Shown here: one piece after another, positions 11,960 to 18,541 of the stretch
Layout: the number at the start of each line of letters is the position of its first letter
How positions within the stretch are numbered: position 1 is the stretch's first letter
From: a virus
Length of the DNA stretch: 64,000 nt
Direction: 5' to 3' (one strand)
IMG/VR virus record: IMGVR_UViG_3300042453_004886
Span: 124,001 to 188,000 of that record
Translations under genes and position numbers: made by a program
The notes under the pieces: generated by a model
Database searches by the model: none
What the model was told of the DNA's origin: nothing
What the model saw: only the letters and a program-made list of their open reading frames with translations

Positions 11960-12243
11960 GCCCTCATGGTGAAATGGCAGACACTAGCGACTTTTAAATG
12001 AGCACTTATACAGAAATGTATATTTGAATGAACTCAAATTCGGTGAAAGCTTAACTGCCAACGCCGAGCCAAGCTGGATTTATCCAGAAGGTGTAGAGGC
12101 CAGACGGGTTCCATCTGACTGGAGTTTAACTCTAAAAGATGAAGGCATGGTCCAGACCACAAACGTTTTTACGGTAGCGAAAGCTATAGTGGTAAGAAAA
12201 TCGCTTGCTTTTTAGCGTCCCGGTTCGAATCCGGGTGGGGGCA
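11960..12243 (+). tRNA. tRNA-Leu (UAA) split by a group I intron
   Basis: Exons 11960-11993 and 12197-12243. Acceptor GCCCTCA/TGGGGGC (one G-U), Leu-type D arm (GTGAAATGGCAGACAC), anticodon stem-loop AGCGA-CTT / AAAA-TCGCT giving UAA, a variable arm (GCTTTTTAGC), T arm CCCGG-TTCGAAT-CCGGG, discriminator A. The intron lies between U34 and A35, the same position as the intron of cyanobacterial and plastid tRNA-Leu(UAA). Strong evidence of a normal, splicing-dependent tRNA. Confidence 0.85.
11994..12196 (+). ncRNA. Group I intron in tRNA-Leu(UAA)
   Basis: 203 nt without a credible reading frame. The 5' exon ends in T and the intron ends in G. Conserved-looking blocks: AAATGAGC near the 5' end, CGGTGAAAGCTTAACTGCC, GCCGAGCCAAGC (P4-P5), GAAGGTGTAGAGGCCAGACG (P7 5' side), GATGAAGGCATGGTCCAGACC (P7 3' side) and GGTAGCGAAAGCTAT near the 3' end. 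The order matches the cyanobacterial tRNA-Leu intron, which strengthens the host guess; the HNH gene lies just upstream, outside the intron. Confidence 0.85.
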
Positions 12244-12247
12244 CTGT

Positions 12248-12336
12248 GGAAGCGTGATGTACGGTGCATCGGACGTCTTATAAGCGTCAGCGCCCCAGAT
12301 AAGGGCCGTGACTGGGTTCAACTCCCAGCGCTTCCA
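12248..12336 (+). tRNA. Class II tRNA with Ile anticodon (UAU)
   Basis: Acceptor GGAAGCG/CGCTTCC, D stem ATGT/GCAT with a very short ACGGT loop, anticodon stem-loop GACGT-CTTATAA-GCGTC (anticodon UAU, would read AUA), T arm CTGGG-TTCAACT-CCCAG, discriminator A. The variable region is 23 bases and can form a GCCC/GGGC stem, so the molecule is class II. Normal tRNA-Ile is class I; class II with A73 is the pattern of tRNA-Leu and tRNA-Tyr. It starts four bases after the tRNA-Leu. A degenerate tRNA is the main alternative. Confidence 0.7.
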
Positions 12337-12351
12337 CCTCTTTGAGGTTTT

Positions 12352-12540
12352 ATGAAAATCATTATCGACAAAGAATTACTAAGCTATACAGGGGATCCAA
12401 GATACGAAATCCTGATTAAAAATGACGAAGTCCTTGTATACGACTTGGCTTACAGCGATAATTCAGATAAATTTATAGTACACAGGCTGTACTTAGGCGG
12501 CAATGAATGCGACAGCAAAGATGGATCCTATCCGGCCTGA
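12352..12540 (+). CDS. Small hypothetical protein
   Basis: 62 residues, preceded by GAGG within a small hairpin. Mostly beta strands (KIIIDKELLSY, YEILIKNDEVLVYDLAY, KFIVHRLYLGG). Overlaps the deaminase gene by 34 bases, hence translationally linked to it. Too short to assign; possibly a regulatory or accessory partner. Confidence 0.55.
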   Translation: MKIIIDKELLSYTGDPRYEILIKNDEVLVYDLAYSDNSDKFIVHRLYLGGNECDSKDGSYPA

Positions 12541-12941
12541 AAAGAGCTTTTGTCTCTCAACATCCGCATTACAAGATGTCAGCAATTATTACCAAGGGCG
12601 GGAGGGTTATCTCTATTGGGTTTAACCGAGCGCCTTCTGGTTATTTAAAATCAAAACTATTTTGTGATTTTCATGGTGTTCACGCTGAAGTGGATGCCAT
12701 ATTAAACTGCTCAGATAAAGAAGATCTCAAGGGTGCAGAGATGTACGTGGTGGGTAGAAGACCTCGTACGGGTGCTTTGATTCTCAGCAGACCTTGTGAA
12801 CTTTGTCAGAAATACGTAGAGAATTTTGGACTAAAAGCTATTTACTACCATGACTCCGATGGCAAAATAAAAGACCTCTACTCAAACGATGAAAACATAA
12901 CGCATATTTGCAAAAGTCATTTAGATAAAAAATCCAGCTAA
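12507..12941 (+). CDS. Cytidine/deoxycytidylate deaminase-like protein
   Basis: 144 residues. Zinc-dependent deaminase signature: HAEVDAIL (about residues 51-58, His zinc ligand and Glu catalyst) and PCELCQ (about residues 89-94, two Cys ligands), with preceding strands (SAIITKGGRVISIGFNRAPSG) typical of the cytidine deaminase fold. Size and HAE/PCxxC spacing fit phage dCMP or cytidine deaminase family members, which feed the dUMP pool used by thymidylate synthase (thyX lies 5 kb on). The acceptor base (free nucleotide, nucleic acid or tRNA) cannot be told from sequence. Start at ATG 12507 lies inside the previous gene. Confidence 0.8.
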   Translation: MRQQRWILSGLKRAFVSQHPHYKMSAIITKGGRVISIGFNRAPSGYLKSKLFCDFHGVHAEVDAILNCSDKEDLKGAEMYVVGRRPRTGALILSRPCELCQKYVENFGLKAIYYHDSDGKIKDLYSNDENITHICKSHLDKKSS

Positions 12942-12969
12942 GTTTTACTTTTAAAGTTAGGGGTACAGG

Positions 12970-13353
12970 ATGACTGCTCGAAAACAAGGGATCAGTCAGA
13001 TTGAGATTGAGTCTCTTCGGTCTCGATTTGAGGAGGTATACTATTACCTCAGGCAGCGAACAATTGATGTCTTCAAAGCAAACAACGCGCTTATAGAGGC
13101 TGAAAAAGCCTTGGAAGAAGCTACTGATGCCATTCTGGTAAAGTACGCAGACGACCCCAAAGCACTTGGCTCAAGCGAGGTATACCGAAAAGCCAAGATT
13201 GCTGAAATGACGGTCAATGAAAGAGAAGAAGCAAGACAAGCTGAACGAGCTGTCCAGCTAGCCAAACACAATGTAGAAATTGCCCGCCTCGACGTTGAGG
13301 CAGCAAGAGCCAATCTTCGCTGCGTAGAAGCTATTATTTCACTCAACACATAG
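12970..13353 (+). CDS. Alpha-helical coiled-coil protein
   Basis: 127 residues, almost entirely heptad-like helix rich in Ala, Glu, Arg and Leu (ALIEAEKALEEATDAILVK, REEARQAERAVQLAKHNVEI, RLDVEAARANLRCVEAI). No globular motif. Such proteins in phages act as scaffolds, tail assembly aids or packing proteins, but location here among small unknown genes gives no firm clue. A reverse-strand frame of the same length is a composition shadow. Confidence 0.65.
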   Translation: MTARKQGISQIEIESLRSRFEEVYYYLRQRTIDVFKANNALIEAEKALEEATDAILVKYADDPKALGSSEVYRKAKIAEMTVNEREEARQAERAVQLAKHNVEIARLDVEAARANLRCVEAIISLNT

Positions 13354-13364
13354 GGAGAACTAAA

Positions 13365-13562
13365 ATGACCCAAGCAACTCTTGTAAATACTGCTGTATGC
13401 GGAGAATGCGAAGCCAAAATTGAGCACAGCGTGTGCTTCAACAAGGCTGGTTATTACATCGGTACTTTTTGTGATTGCGGGCCTTACTCCCAGTACTCTG
13501 GTTATTACAAAGACTACGATTCAGCTTTGTTTGCCCTTGTAACGAAAAACTATAAAGCATGA
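13365..13562 (+). CDS. Small zinc-ribbon-like protein
   Basis: 65 residues with CGECEAKIEHSVC and a later CDCGPYS, i.e. paired cysteines spaced for one zinc. Tyr-rich between and after (YYIGTFCDCGPYSQYSGYY). GGGAG before the ATG; stop overlaps the next start (ATGA). Likely nucleic-acid- or protein-binding. Confidence 0.6.
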   Translation: MTQATLVNTAVCGECEAKIEHSVCFNKAGYYIGTFCDCGPYSQYSGYYKDYDSALFALVTKNYKA

Positions 13563-13756
13563 ATGGTGATGCTGCAGAAGCTTATTATCTTCTTGCTGTT
13601 TGGGCTGTTAATCCAAATAAGCCAATTCTTACTCTGACTGAAGAAGATACTGAAAACATGAAAGCACTTCTTAAAGACTACAAAGAGTGCAAGAAAAAAC
13701 TGAAAGAGATACAAAATCTTTTGCTTCAAGATAGTTTTAAAAAAGCACTCATTTGA
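13559..13756 (+). CDS. Small hypothetical protein
   Basis: 65 residues: an N-terminal helix (AAEAYYLLAVWAVNP) and a longer basic C-terminal helix (LKDYKECKKKLKEIQNLLLQ). Coupled to the previous gene by ATGA and followed by a strong hairpin. No family. Confidence 0.55.
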   Translation: MNGDAAEAYYLLAVWAVNPNKPILTLTEEDTENMKALLKDYKECKKKLKEIQNLLLQDSFKKALI

Positions 13757-13781
13757 CCAAGGCCATTTCTAATTAGATTAG

Positions 13782-13818
13782 ATACTGAACTGTCCAATAT
13801 TATTGGACAGTTCAGTAT
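13782..13818 (+). terminator. 18-bp hairpin terminator
   Basis: ATACTGAACTGTCCAATA and its exact complement around a single T, 25 bases after a stop codon. Without a long T run but very stable; separates the deaminase unit from the NQAYKWL family operon. Confidence 0.7.
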
Positions 13819-13847
13819 TCGTTACTTAAAAACATGGAGTCATACTA

Positions 13848-14051
13848 ATGGAAAACCAAGCTTACAAATGGCTGAACGCGTGGGTTGAGAGCGGATCTGA
13901 TTGGGACGACGGCTCTGACGCCGGGATTTGGGATCTTTACCGAAGCAGTTTTTGTTCAGACTCTGTTGACTACGTCGGTTTTAGAAAAGACATAAAACAG
14001 CTTTTGGACGACGCTGAAGCAGGCCGCAAGCTAAGGGAGGAACAGGGATGA
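13848..14051 (+). CDS. NQAYKWL tandem family, member 1
   Basis: 67 residues. Pattern shared by the genes at 14767, 14993 and 15193: start NQAYKWL, W-V at 11-12, a D/W-rich middle (DAGIWDLYRSS), then FR-x-D-x-x-QLL-x-D-A-E-x-GRKLRE. This suggests a small globular domain with a C-terminal amphipathic helix. First gene of an operon in which each start overlaps the previous stop. Function unknown; a repeated, diversifying set of small proteins in an accessory region is typical of phage products aimed at variable host targets. Confidence 0.65.
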   Translation: MENQAYKWLNAWVESGSDWDDGSDAGIWDLYRSSFCSDSVDYVGFRKDIKQLLDDAEAGRKLREEQG

Positions 14052-14251
14052 CCAGGCAGGAATCTGCGCAGCAGGAAATCTGGGAGCTGATCGAGGACAT
14101 CATCTCCGACTGGGCAGCCCGGGACCGGCAGGTAGGCGCTTACATTAGCAAGACTCTGATGACAAAGCTTGAGCGGCTCCTGGACGAGGCGAGCGACTGG
14201 ACTGATGGGGGCATGAGCATTGTTGAGGTGAGTAGTGAAAAAGGTGCATGA
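14048..14251 (+). CDS. Small helical hypothetical protein
   Basis: 67 residues, ATGA overlap with the upstream gene. Two amphipathic helices (QQEIWELIEDIISDWAARD, LMTKLERLLDEASDWTDGG). Markedly richer in G+C than its surroundings, like the family copy at 14993, which hints that parts of this operon were acquired from a high-G+C relative. No domain recognised. Confidence 0.55.
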   Translation: MTRQESAQQEIWELIEDIISDWAARDRQVGAYISKTLMTKLERLLDEASDWTDGGMSIVEVSSEKGA

Positions 14252-14405
14252 AATAAACACCGCAAAAGGAATTACCTACTGTGGTCTTAAAATAACAGAA
14301 AAAGTAACTGTTGCAAGCAGTGACGAGGAATGGATAAAAGCAGAAGACGAGGATCAGTGTTGTAAAAAATGCGAATTGCTCACTGAGCCGAGTTACAGGG
14401 AATAA
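14235..14405 (+). CDS. Very small Cys-containing protein
   Basis: 56 residues from a GTG at 14235, with GAGGTGA just upstream and 17 bases of overlap with the preceding gene. Basic N terminus (KKVHEINTAKGITYCGLK), acidic middle, then QCCKKCELL, three cysteines that with the earlier Cys could hold a metal. AT-rich like most of the region, unlike the preceding gene. Coding status rests on the clean frame and operon position. Confidence 0.5.
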   Translation: MKKVHEINTAKGITYCGLKITEKVTVASSDEEWIKAEDEDQCCKKCELLTEPSYRE

Positions 14406-14410
14406 TAGCA

Positions 14411-14620
14411 ATGAGATACACTGTTTGCTACGGAATAACTGGATCTGGATCAGTTGAAATAGAAGCAAACTCACCTAAAGAAGCCATTAGTAAAGCTATG
14501 AGAAGCGCTGGACCTTCTTTATGTCACGAGTGCAGTCGTGAAATTTCCGATCCTGAGATTGATCCAGATAACATTTCTGTATTTGACGAAACAGGTGAGC
14601 AAATATACGTCGATGACTGA
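14411..14620 (+). CDS. Small hypothetical protein
   Basis: 69 residues: an N-terminal strand-strand-helix unit (YTVCYGITGSGSVEIEANSP, KEAISKAMRSAG), a CHEC pair, and an acidic tail with an INITIAL strand-like DNISVFDETGEQIYV end. The strand-helix layout recalls the protein at 18223 (VEVEAENELDALQ). Stop overlaps the next start. Possibly a small ubiquitin-like or ferredoxin-like fold; unassigned. Confidence 0.55.
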   Translation: MRYTVCYGITGSGSVEIEANSPKEAISKAMRSAGPSLCHECSREISDPEIDPDNISVFDETGEQIYVDD

Positions 14621-14774
14621 AAAAGTCTGTGCAACCTGTATGTATGGTGACGGCGTGATATGGCAAGGAATGAGCCGGTACGCTTATGCTTGCTATTTAG
14701 AGCCACGAATTCCGTTTTCAGAAAATAAAAAGCCTACTCATACTTGTGAAAAATGGGAGAAAAATCGTGAATAA
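14613..14774 (+). CDS. Small cysteine-rich protein
   Basis: 53 residues from ATG 14613 (overlapping TGA of the previous gene). Four cysteines: EKVCATCMYGDG, a YACYLEPR and THTCEKWEK, spaced for a zinc ribbon or rubredoxin-like knuckle. Overlaps the next gene's GTG start by eight bases. No family assigned. Confidence 0.55.
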   Translation: MTEKVCATCMYGDGVIWQGMSRYAYACYLEPRIPFSENKKPTHTCEKWEKNRE

Positions 14775-15000
14775 CCAAGCTTACAATTGGCTTATGGATT
14801 GGGTAGACGAAGACTGCGGATATTTTCTTGCGGACCATTATGCAGGCGTAGTGTATCTTGGTTTAGCGACAGACTCTTTGAAGTCAGAAGACTACACCAA
14901 ATTTAGAAAGTCCATGTGTCAACTTCTTGAAGATGCTGCTCACGGTCGCCGTGAAAGAGAGAAAATGTGGCGCGACCTTGGGGAGAGTAACAATGAATAA
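14767..15000 (+). CDS. NQAYKWL tandem family, member 2
   Basis: 77 residues starting at GTG 14767 (GGGAG upstream), chosen because it puts the family signature NNQAYNWL at the N terminus; an upstream ATG would add seven residues. The middle departs from member 1 (YFLADHYAGVVYLGL) but the FRKSMCQLLEDAAHGRRERE end is retained. Overlaps member 3 by eight bases. Confidence 0.65.
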   Translation: MNNQAYNWLMDWVDEDCGYFLADHYAGVVYLGLATDSLKSEDYTKFRKSMCQLLEDAAHGRREREKMWRDLGESNNE

Positions 15001-15196
15001 CCAAGCTTACAAGTGGCTGAACGAATGGGTCGAAAGCGGCGGCGGCTGGGCCCTCGACTCGAACGCCGGGGTCTGGAGCCTCTACCTGAACGCCGCGCGC
15101 TCGTACTCCATCGGCTGCGTCGGGTTCCGCGACGACATGCGCCAGTTGCTGGCGGACGCCGAGGCCGGGCGGAAGCTGAGGGAAAGTCAATTATGA
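14993..15196 (+). CDS. NQAYKWL tandem family, member 3 (G+C-rich copy)
   Basis: 67 residues: NNQAYKWLNEWVESGGGW at the start, AGVWSLYLN in the middle, FRDDMRQLLADAEAGRKLRE at the end, i.e. closest to member 1. From about 15020 to 15180 the DNA is roughly two-thirds G+C, with nearly every third position G or C, whereas the copies on both sides are AT-rich. The protein is conserved while the codons are not, so this copy was probably obtained from a high-G+C source. Overlaps member 4 (ATGA). Confidence 0.65.
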   Translation: MNNQAYKWLNEWVESGGGWALDSNAGVWSLYLNAARSYSIGCVGFRDDMRQLLADAEAGRKLRESQL

Positions 15197-15384
15197 ATAA
15201 CCAAGCTTACAAGTGGCTTCAAGAGTGGCTAGACTACGGAGGATTCTGGGATAACGACACGTTTGGTGGTGCATGGGATTTGAGTTTGTACGGCTGGAAA
15301 GCAGATACATACGACATCCTTACCTTCCGTGAAGACATGGAAAAGCTACTAGATATAGTCAAAAAAGGAATAGAAACTCATTAA
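15193..15384 (+). CDS. NQAYKWL tandem family, member 4
   Basis: 63 residues beginning NNQAYKWLQEWLDYGGFW, with GGAWDLSLYGW and FREDMEKLLDIVKKG matching the family plan. AT-rich codons like members 1 and 2. Next gene starts 15 bases after its stop. Confidence 0.65.
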   Translation: MNNQAYKWLQEWLDYGGFWDNDTFGGAWDLSLYGWKADTYDILTFREDMEKLLDIVKKGIETH

Positions 15385-15399
15385 TAAAAGAGGTCTGCA

Positions 15400-15687
15400 A
15401 TGGAAAACTTTCTTGAATCTTTGAAATACATGGCTGAACACGGTGGACGTTGGTTTGGCTACAAGGAAGACAACAAGGAATGGGAGCTTGCTCTAGAAAA
15501 CGATAACCTTCATCACTTCATGGGATTTACTCAGTCCGATGTTAAAGAGTTTCTTGAACATTACAAATCCACGATAACAAACCAAAAGTTATCATGCAAA
15601 GAAAACGATATTGTATCCTTCTTTGGGACTTGGCCTGGCAATGAAACAGACGAAGAGCTTCTTAAAATGCTCAAAGATCTTGATTAA
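15400..15687 (+). CDS. Hypothetical protein, distant NQAYKWL family member
   Basis: 95 residues. The N-terminal half (FLESLKYMAEHGGRWFG, NKEWELALEND, FTQSDVKEFLEHY) follows the same order of features as the NQAYKWL proteins (helix, GG-x-W, W-x-L, F-x-x-D-x-x-x-L) but with low identity. The C-terminal half is extra. Last gene of the operon. Relationship inferred by eye. Confidence 0.55.
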   Translation: MENFLESLKYMAEHGGRWFGYKEDNKEWELALENDNLHHFMGFTQSDVKEFLEHYKSTITNQKLSCKENDIVSFFGTWPGNETDEELLKMLKDLD

Positions 15688-15756
15688 TATTAGTTTTAGT
15701 TCTTAGTTGCCACTTTAGCTTTTTACTGGAATAGAATATTCCCTTTTGGAGACTTT

Positions 15757-16665
15757 ATGTCAAGTTATACCGAATTTGTAAAACTTAAAAAGTCTCTTGC
15801 TTCAGTAAAAGAAAGAAAAACCTGCATTGTAAGAGAAAATGGCAGATCATCTGATTTTGTAGCTCCGAGCTTGGCAACAGGCTGTGGCCTGAGCTGCTCG
15901 TATTGCTTTGTCGCTCGTCATAGAACTTTTTCTAACCCCATTGAAAGGTACACCAACCTTGATGATATTTGGAAATCTGTTTACGTTCATTGGCTCAAAC
16001 TGCCACCAAAAACCCCTAACCAATGCGATCCTGTTTATTGGACTTATGACATAGGCGAATCTACAGATTGCCTGCTTCCAGCAAACCTTGAAGCAACCAA
16101 CTGGATGATTCAAAAGTACATTCACAGCAGCAAAGCCAAGCCTACCTTTGCCACCAAGATAGGCACTCACAAAGGCCTCCAGGAGGTCCTGCAAGGCCGA
16201 GCCAGAATCCGACTATCTCTGATGCCTCAAGTCCTTTCAGACACGCTAGAGCCCGGTACAAGCAGGATTACGCAGCGTATCAAAGCCATCAACGAGCTCG
16301 TTGAAAAAGGTTACGAAGTCCATGTCAACTTCAGTCCCGTAGTCGTGGTTGAAGGCGTCGAGAAACATTACATCGAATTGTTTCAAGAACTTGACGCAAC
16401 CCTTAATTCTGTGGCAAAGTCTCAAATCAAGTGCGAAGTGATCTTCCTGACCCATCACAAGGAGTTACACGAAAAGAACTTGCGCTGGGCGCCTGAAGCA
16501 GAACAGCTTCTATGGCGGCCCAAGCTTCAGGAAATCAAAACATCCCACAGAGGCGATACCCAAGTTCTTCGTTACGAGCACAGACTTAAAAGTAAATTTG
16601 TGCTATGGTTCAAAAACTTAATTCAAAGACATTTACCATACTGTGAAATACGGTACATTTTTTAG
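15757..16665 (+). CDS. Radical SAM protein, spore photoproduct lyase-like
   Basis: 302 residues. TGCGLSCSYCFVARHR (Cys 43, 47, 50) is the CxxxCxxC cluster-binding motif of radical SAM enzymes. The VARHR extension, the following YTNLDDIWKSVYVHW, KPTFATKIG and RIRLSLMPQ fit the spore photoproduct lyase family (SplB-like). SplB directly reverses a UV-induced thymine dimer (5-thyminyl-5,6-dihydrothymine) using S-adenosylmethionine. A phage copy could repair its own or host DNA in sunlight, but many family members are not spore enzymes and their substrate is unknown. Its own promoter is likely in the 70 bases upstream; GGAG precedes the ATG. Confidence 0.8.
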   Translation: MSSYTEFVKLKKSLASVKERKTCIVRENGRSSDFVAPSLATGCGLSCSYCFVARHRTFSNPIERYTNLDDIWKSVYVHWLKLPPKTPNQCDPVYWTYDIGESTDCLLPANLEATNWMIQKYIHSSKAKPTFATKIGTHKGLQEVLQGRARIRLSLMPQVLSDTLEPGTSRITQRIKAINELVEKGYEVHVNFSPVVVVEGVEKHYIELFQELDATLNSVAKSQIKCEVIFLTHHKELHEKNLRWAPEAEQLLWRPKLQEIKTSHRGDTQVLRYEHRLKSKFVLWFKNLIQRHLPYCEIRYIF

Positions 16666-16674
16666 GAGTTTTAT

Positions 16675-16911
16675 ATGTCCCAGACTATCAGCACGGATCG
16701 CATCAAGTCTGAATTGAACCAAGCTCACAGCTCGCTTACCGAAGAAGTTAATAAGATTGTTTCTTACACGGATAAGCTCATCGAGCTTAACCTCAACACC
16801 AAGGCTCATGGTATTATTGCAAGGATCGAAACTGTAGCTCAAATGCTTGCAGGTATTCGGCAGGATATCCAGGAAATGAAGATTTCTTATTCGGAGATAC
16901 TGGGTAAATAA
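16675..16911 (+). CDS. Small helical protein
   Basis: 78 residues, AGGAG before the ATG, nine bases after the radical SAM gene. Two or three amphipathic helices (RIKSELNQAHSSLTEEVNKI, GIIARIETVAQMLAGIRQDI) predicted to form a coiled coil. May act with the coiled-coil protein that starts two bases after it. No family. Confidence 0.6.
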   Translation: MSQTISTDRIKSELNQAHSSLTEEVNKIVSYTDKLIELNLNTKAHGIIARIETVAQMLAGIRQDIQEMKISYSEILGK

Positions 16912-16912
16912 T

Positions 16913-17230
16913 ATGGGTAAAAAGGTGAAAGACGTTATTTCTCAAGGCAGGAATTTTAACTTTCTTGATACCTTCACAAAGAAAGATAAAATCAAGGCCA
17001 TCATCAAACAAAACGAGTGGCTGATGATGGAAAATAAATATCTTCAAGAGCGTATAGAAACCTACGATGACAGGTTTATCAGCATGTTTTCTCAGCTTGC
17101 TGATCTGAAGCATCAAGTTGAAAATCTTGAAGAGCAAAACAGGTATTTAAGAAATTCTCTTGAAGAAGCAAATAGCTTGAATAAAAAGCTAGAGCGTACA
17201 AGAGTCCGAAACATTTTCATGGTAGATTAG
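16913..17230 (+). CDS. Coiled-coil protein
   Basis: 105 residues. From about residue 30 it is a continuous heptad pattern (QNEWLMMENKYLQERIETY, QLADLKHQVENLEEQNRYLR, SLEEANSLNKKLERTR), a parallel coiled coil of roughly 70 residues. Basic N and C termini could bind DNA or membrane. Followed by a strong terminator. No catalytic features. Confidence 0.65.
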   Translation: MGKKVKDVISQGRNFNFLDTFTKKDKIKAIIKQNEWLMMENKYLQERIETYDDRFISMFSQLADLKHQVENLEEQNRYLRNSLEEANSLNKKLERTRVRNIFMVD

Positions 17231-17233
17231 GTC

Positions 17234-17264
17234 GAGTCGGGTCAAAGACGACCCGACTCTTTTT
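17234..17264 (+). terminator. Rho-independent terminator
   Basis: GAGTCGGGTC / GACCCGACTC stem with a 6-base loop followed by TTTTT. One of the most canonical terminators in the window; ends the radical SAM operon. The 136 bases up to thyX are AT-rich with no gene; probably the thyX promoter region. Confidence 0.9.
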
Positions 17265-17400
17265 CCAGGAAACAACGAAGATTCCTGATCTAAAATATTA
17301 TTTATTTTGGAGGAATCTTGTTTAGATTTTTGTTTTCATCTAACTTTGAAAAAATCACTTTATTCTTGAGTTTTAAAGACTTCTACTATTAGGAGCTGTC

Positions 17401-18213
17401 ATGGAAATTAAATGCTTGGACCACGGGTACGTGAGGGTTGTAGACCTCATGGGAGATGACCTGTCCCCGCTTGAAGCGGCACGTATGAGCACAGGAAATG
17501 AAACCGGTGCAGACCCCGCCAAAGACGACGGGTTACGTGACTATCTCTGGCGTCACAAGCACGCTACTCCCTTTGAAATGAACGCGCTGCAACTGGAAGT
17601 CCAGTGCCCCATCTTTGTTGCAAGGGAATGGATGAGGCACCGAGTTCCATTCAGCTACAACGAGTATTCACAACGTTATTCCGAAGCTCTGGACCTTTAC
17701 TACGTCCCGACAACGGATCGAGTTCAAAACGGCGCTCAGTCAAACATCAACAAGCAAAGTTCTGATGGACTTATTCCTAAGGAGACTTCAGAACGAATTA
17801 CGAATCACATGCAAGATGAGCACATTGCTCAACGAGAAATGTATGAATCTTATTTAGATTATGGCCTGTCTCGTGAACTGGCAAGATTAAATATCCCAGT
17901 CAGCAACTATACCAAGTTCAGAGTGCAGGCCAATCTCAGGGGCTGGTTGCAGTTTGTTGACCTTCGTATTCGTCCAAACGCTCAGCACGAAATTCGTGTA
18001 TACGCAGAAGCCATTGCAGACATCATCAAGCATTTTTATCCAAAGACATATGAAGTGTTTGAAGAGTACACCCTGCTTGGCGCATCGTTTGGACACTCAG
18101 AGATGAATATCATCAGAGATATCATGTCAGAGCTAGAGCTAGATAAACCCAGAATTGTAGAAAAACTGGGCAAGTCAAAAGCCAGGGAGTTCTTTACCAA
18201 GCTCGGTATTTAG
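17401..18213 (+). CDS. thyX: Flavin-dependent thymidylate synthase ThyX
   Basis: 270 residues. Contains the ThyX signature MRHRVPFSYNEYSQRY (Arg79-His80-Arg81 ... Ser90, Arg92; one residue longer between RHR and Ser than the commonest RHRX7S form), the upstream HATPFEM segment and the C-terminal RGWLQFVDLRIRPNAQHEIR substrate-binding region. ThyX makes dTMP from dUMP with methylene-tetrahydrofolate, FAD and NADPH as a tetramer. Length is usual for phage ThyX. AGGAG precedes the ATG, and the following small gene starts ten bases after the stop. Together with the deaminase at 12507 it would supply dTMP for replication. Confidence 0.95.
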   Translation: MEIKCLDHGYVRVVDLMGDDLSPLEAARMSTGNETGADPAKDDGLRDYLWRHKHATPFEMNALQLEVQCPIFVAREWMRHRVPFSYNEYSQRYSEALDLYYVPTTDRVQNGAQSNINKQSSDGLIPKETSERITNHMQDEHIAQREMYESYLDYGLSRELARLNIPVSNYTKFRVQANLRGWLQFVDLRIRPNAQHEIRVYAEAIADIIKHFYPKTYEVFEEYTLLGASFGHSEMNIIRDIMSELELDKPRIVEKLGKSKAREFFTKLGI

Positions 18214-18222
18214 GAGGACTTC

Positions 18223-18477
18223 ATGTCCACGGAAGATATTCAAAAACAGTTTAAAGAAGCTGTGGTGACCAAGCAAAAGTTCAAAGTACAAATCAATGCA
18301 GCTGCTTACGCGTATACATACGTAGAAGTAGAAGCTGAGAACGAGCTAGATGCTCTACAGATCGGTTACGACCTCTTGACCGATCCAGCTATAGCTCAAA
18401 ACTTGGCCAAGGGTGAATGGAACTACATCTTGGATGACTGCTCACCTTTTGAGGTAGACGAAGCTTTTCAAATTTAG
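18223..18477 (+). CDS. Small hypothetical protein
   Basis: 84 residues after GGAGGA. Strand-strand-helix core (KFKVQINAAAYAYTYVEVEA, ENELDALQIGYDLL) with acidic C terminus. Cotranscribed with thyX. The same layout appears in the protein at 14411. No family recognised. Confidence 0.6.
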   Translation: MSTEDIQKQFKEAVVTKQKFKVQINAAAYAYTYVEVEAENELDALQIGYDLLTDPAIAQNLAKGEWNYILDDCSPFEVDEAFQI

Positions 18478-18507
18478 CTAGAACAAAGCTAGGTTTTGGT
18501 ATAAGAT

Positions 18508-18533
18508 AGCTCCAGGTAGCAATATCTGGAGCT
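18508..18533 (+). promoter_or_regulatory. Hairpin in leader, behind a TATAAGATA -10-like box
   Basis: AGCTCCAG/CTGGAGCT stem directly before the ATG at 18542, whose ribosome binding site (TGGAGC) is inside the 3' arm. GGTATAAGATA at 18499-18509 resembles the sequence before the gene at 30320 (AGGTATAAGATA), so it may be a shared promoter element. Confidence 0.45.
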
Positions 18534-18541
18534 TACTTAAT

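Noticed and set aside
12024-12215. 63-residue frame inside the tRNA-Leu intron
   Set aside because: Covers group I core helices and lacks a ribosome binding site; the intron needs no protein at this length.
13044-13427. 127-residue reverse frame opposite the coiled-coil gene
   Set aside because: Ser/Ala-rich shadow of the Glu/Ala-rich helix, with no ribosome binding site.
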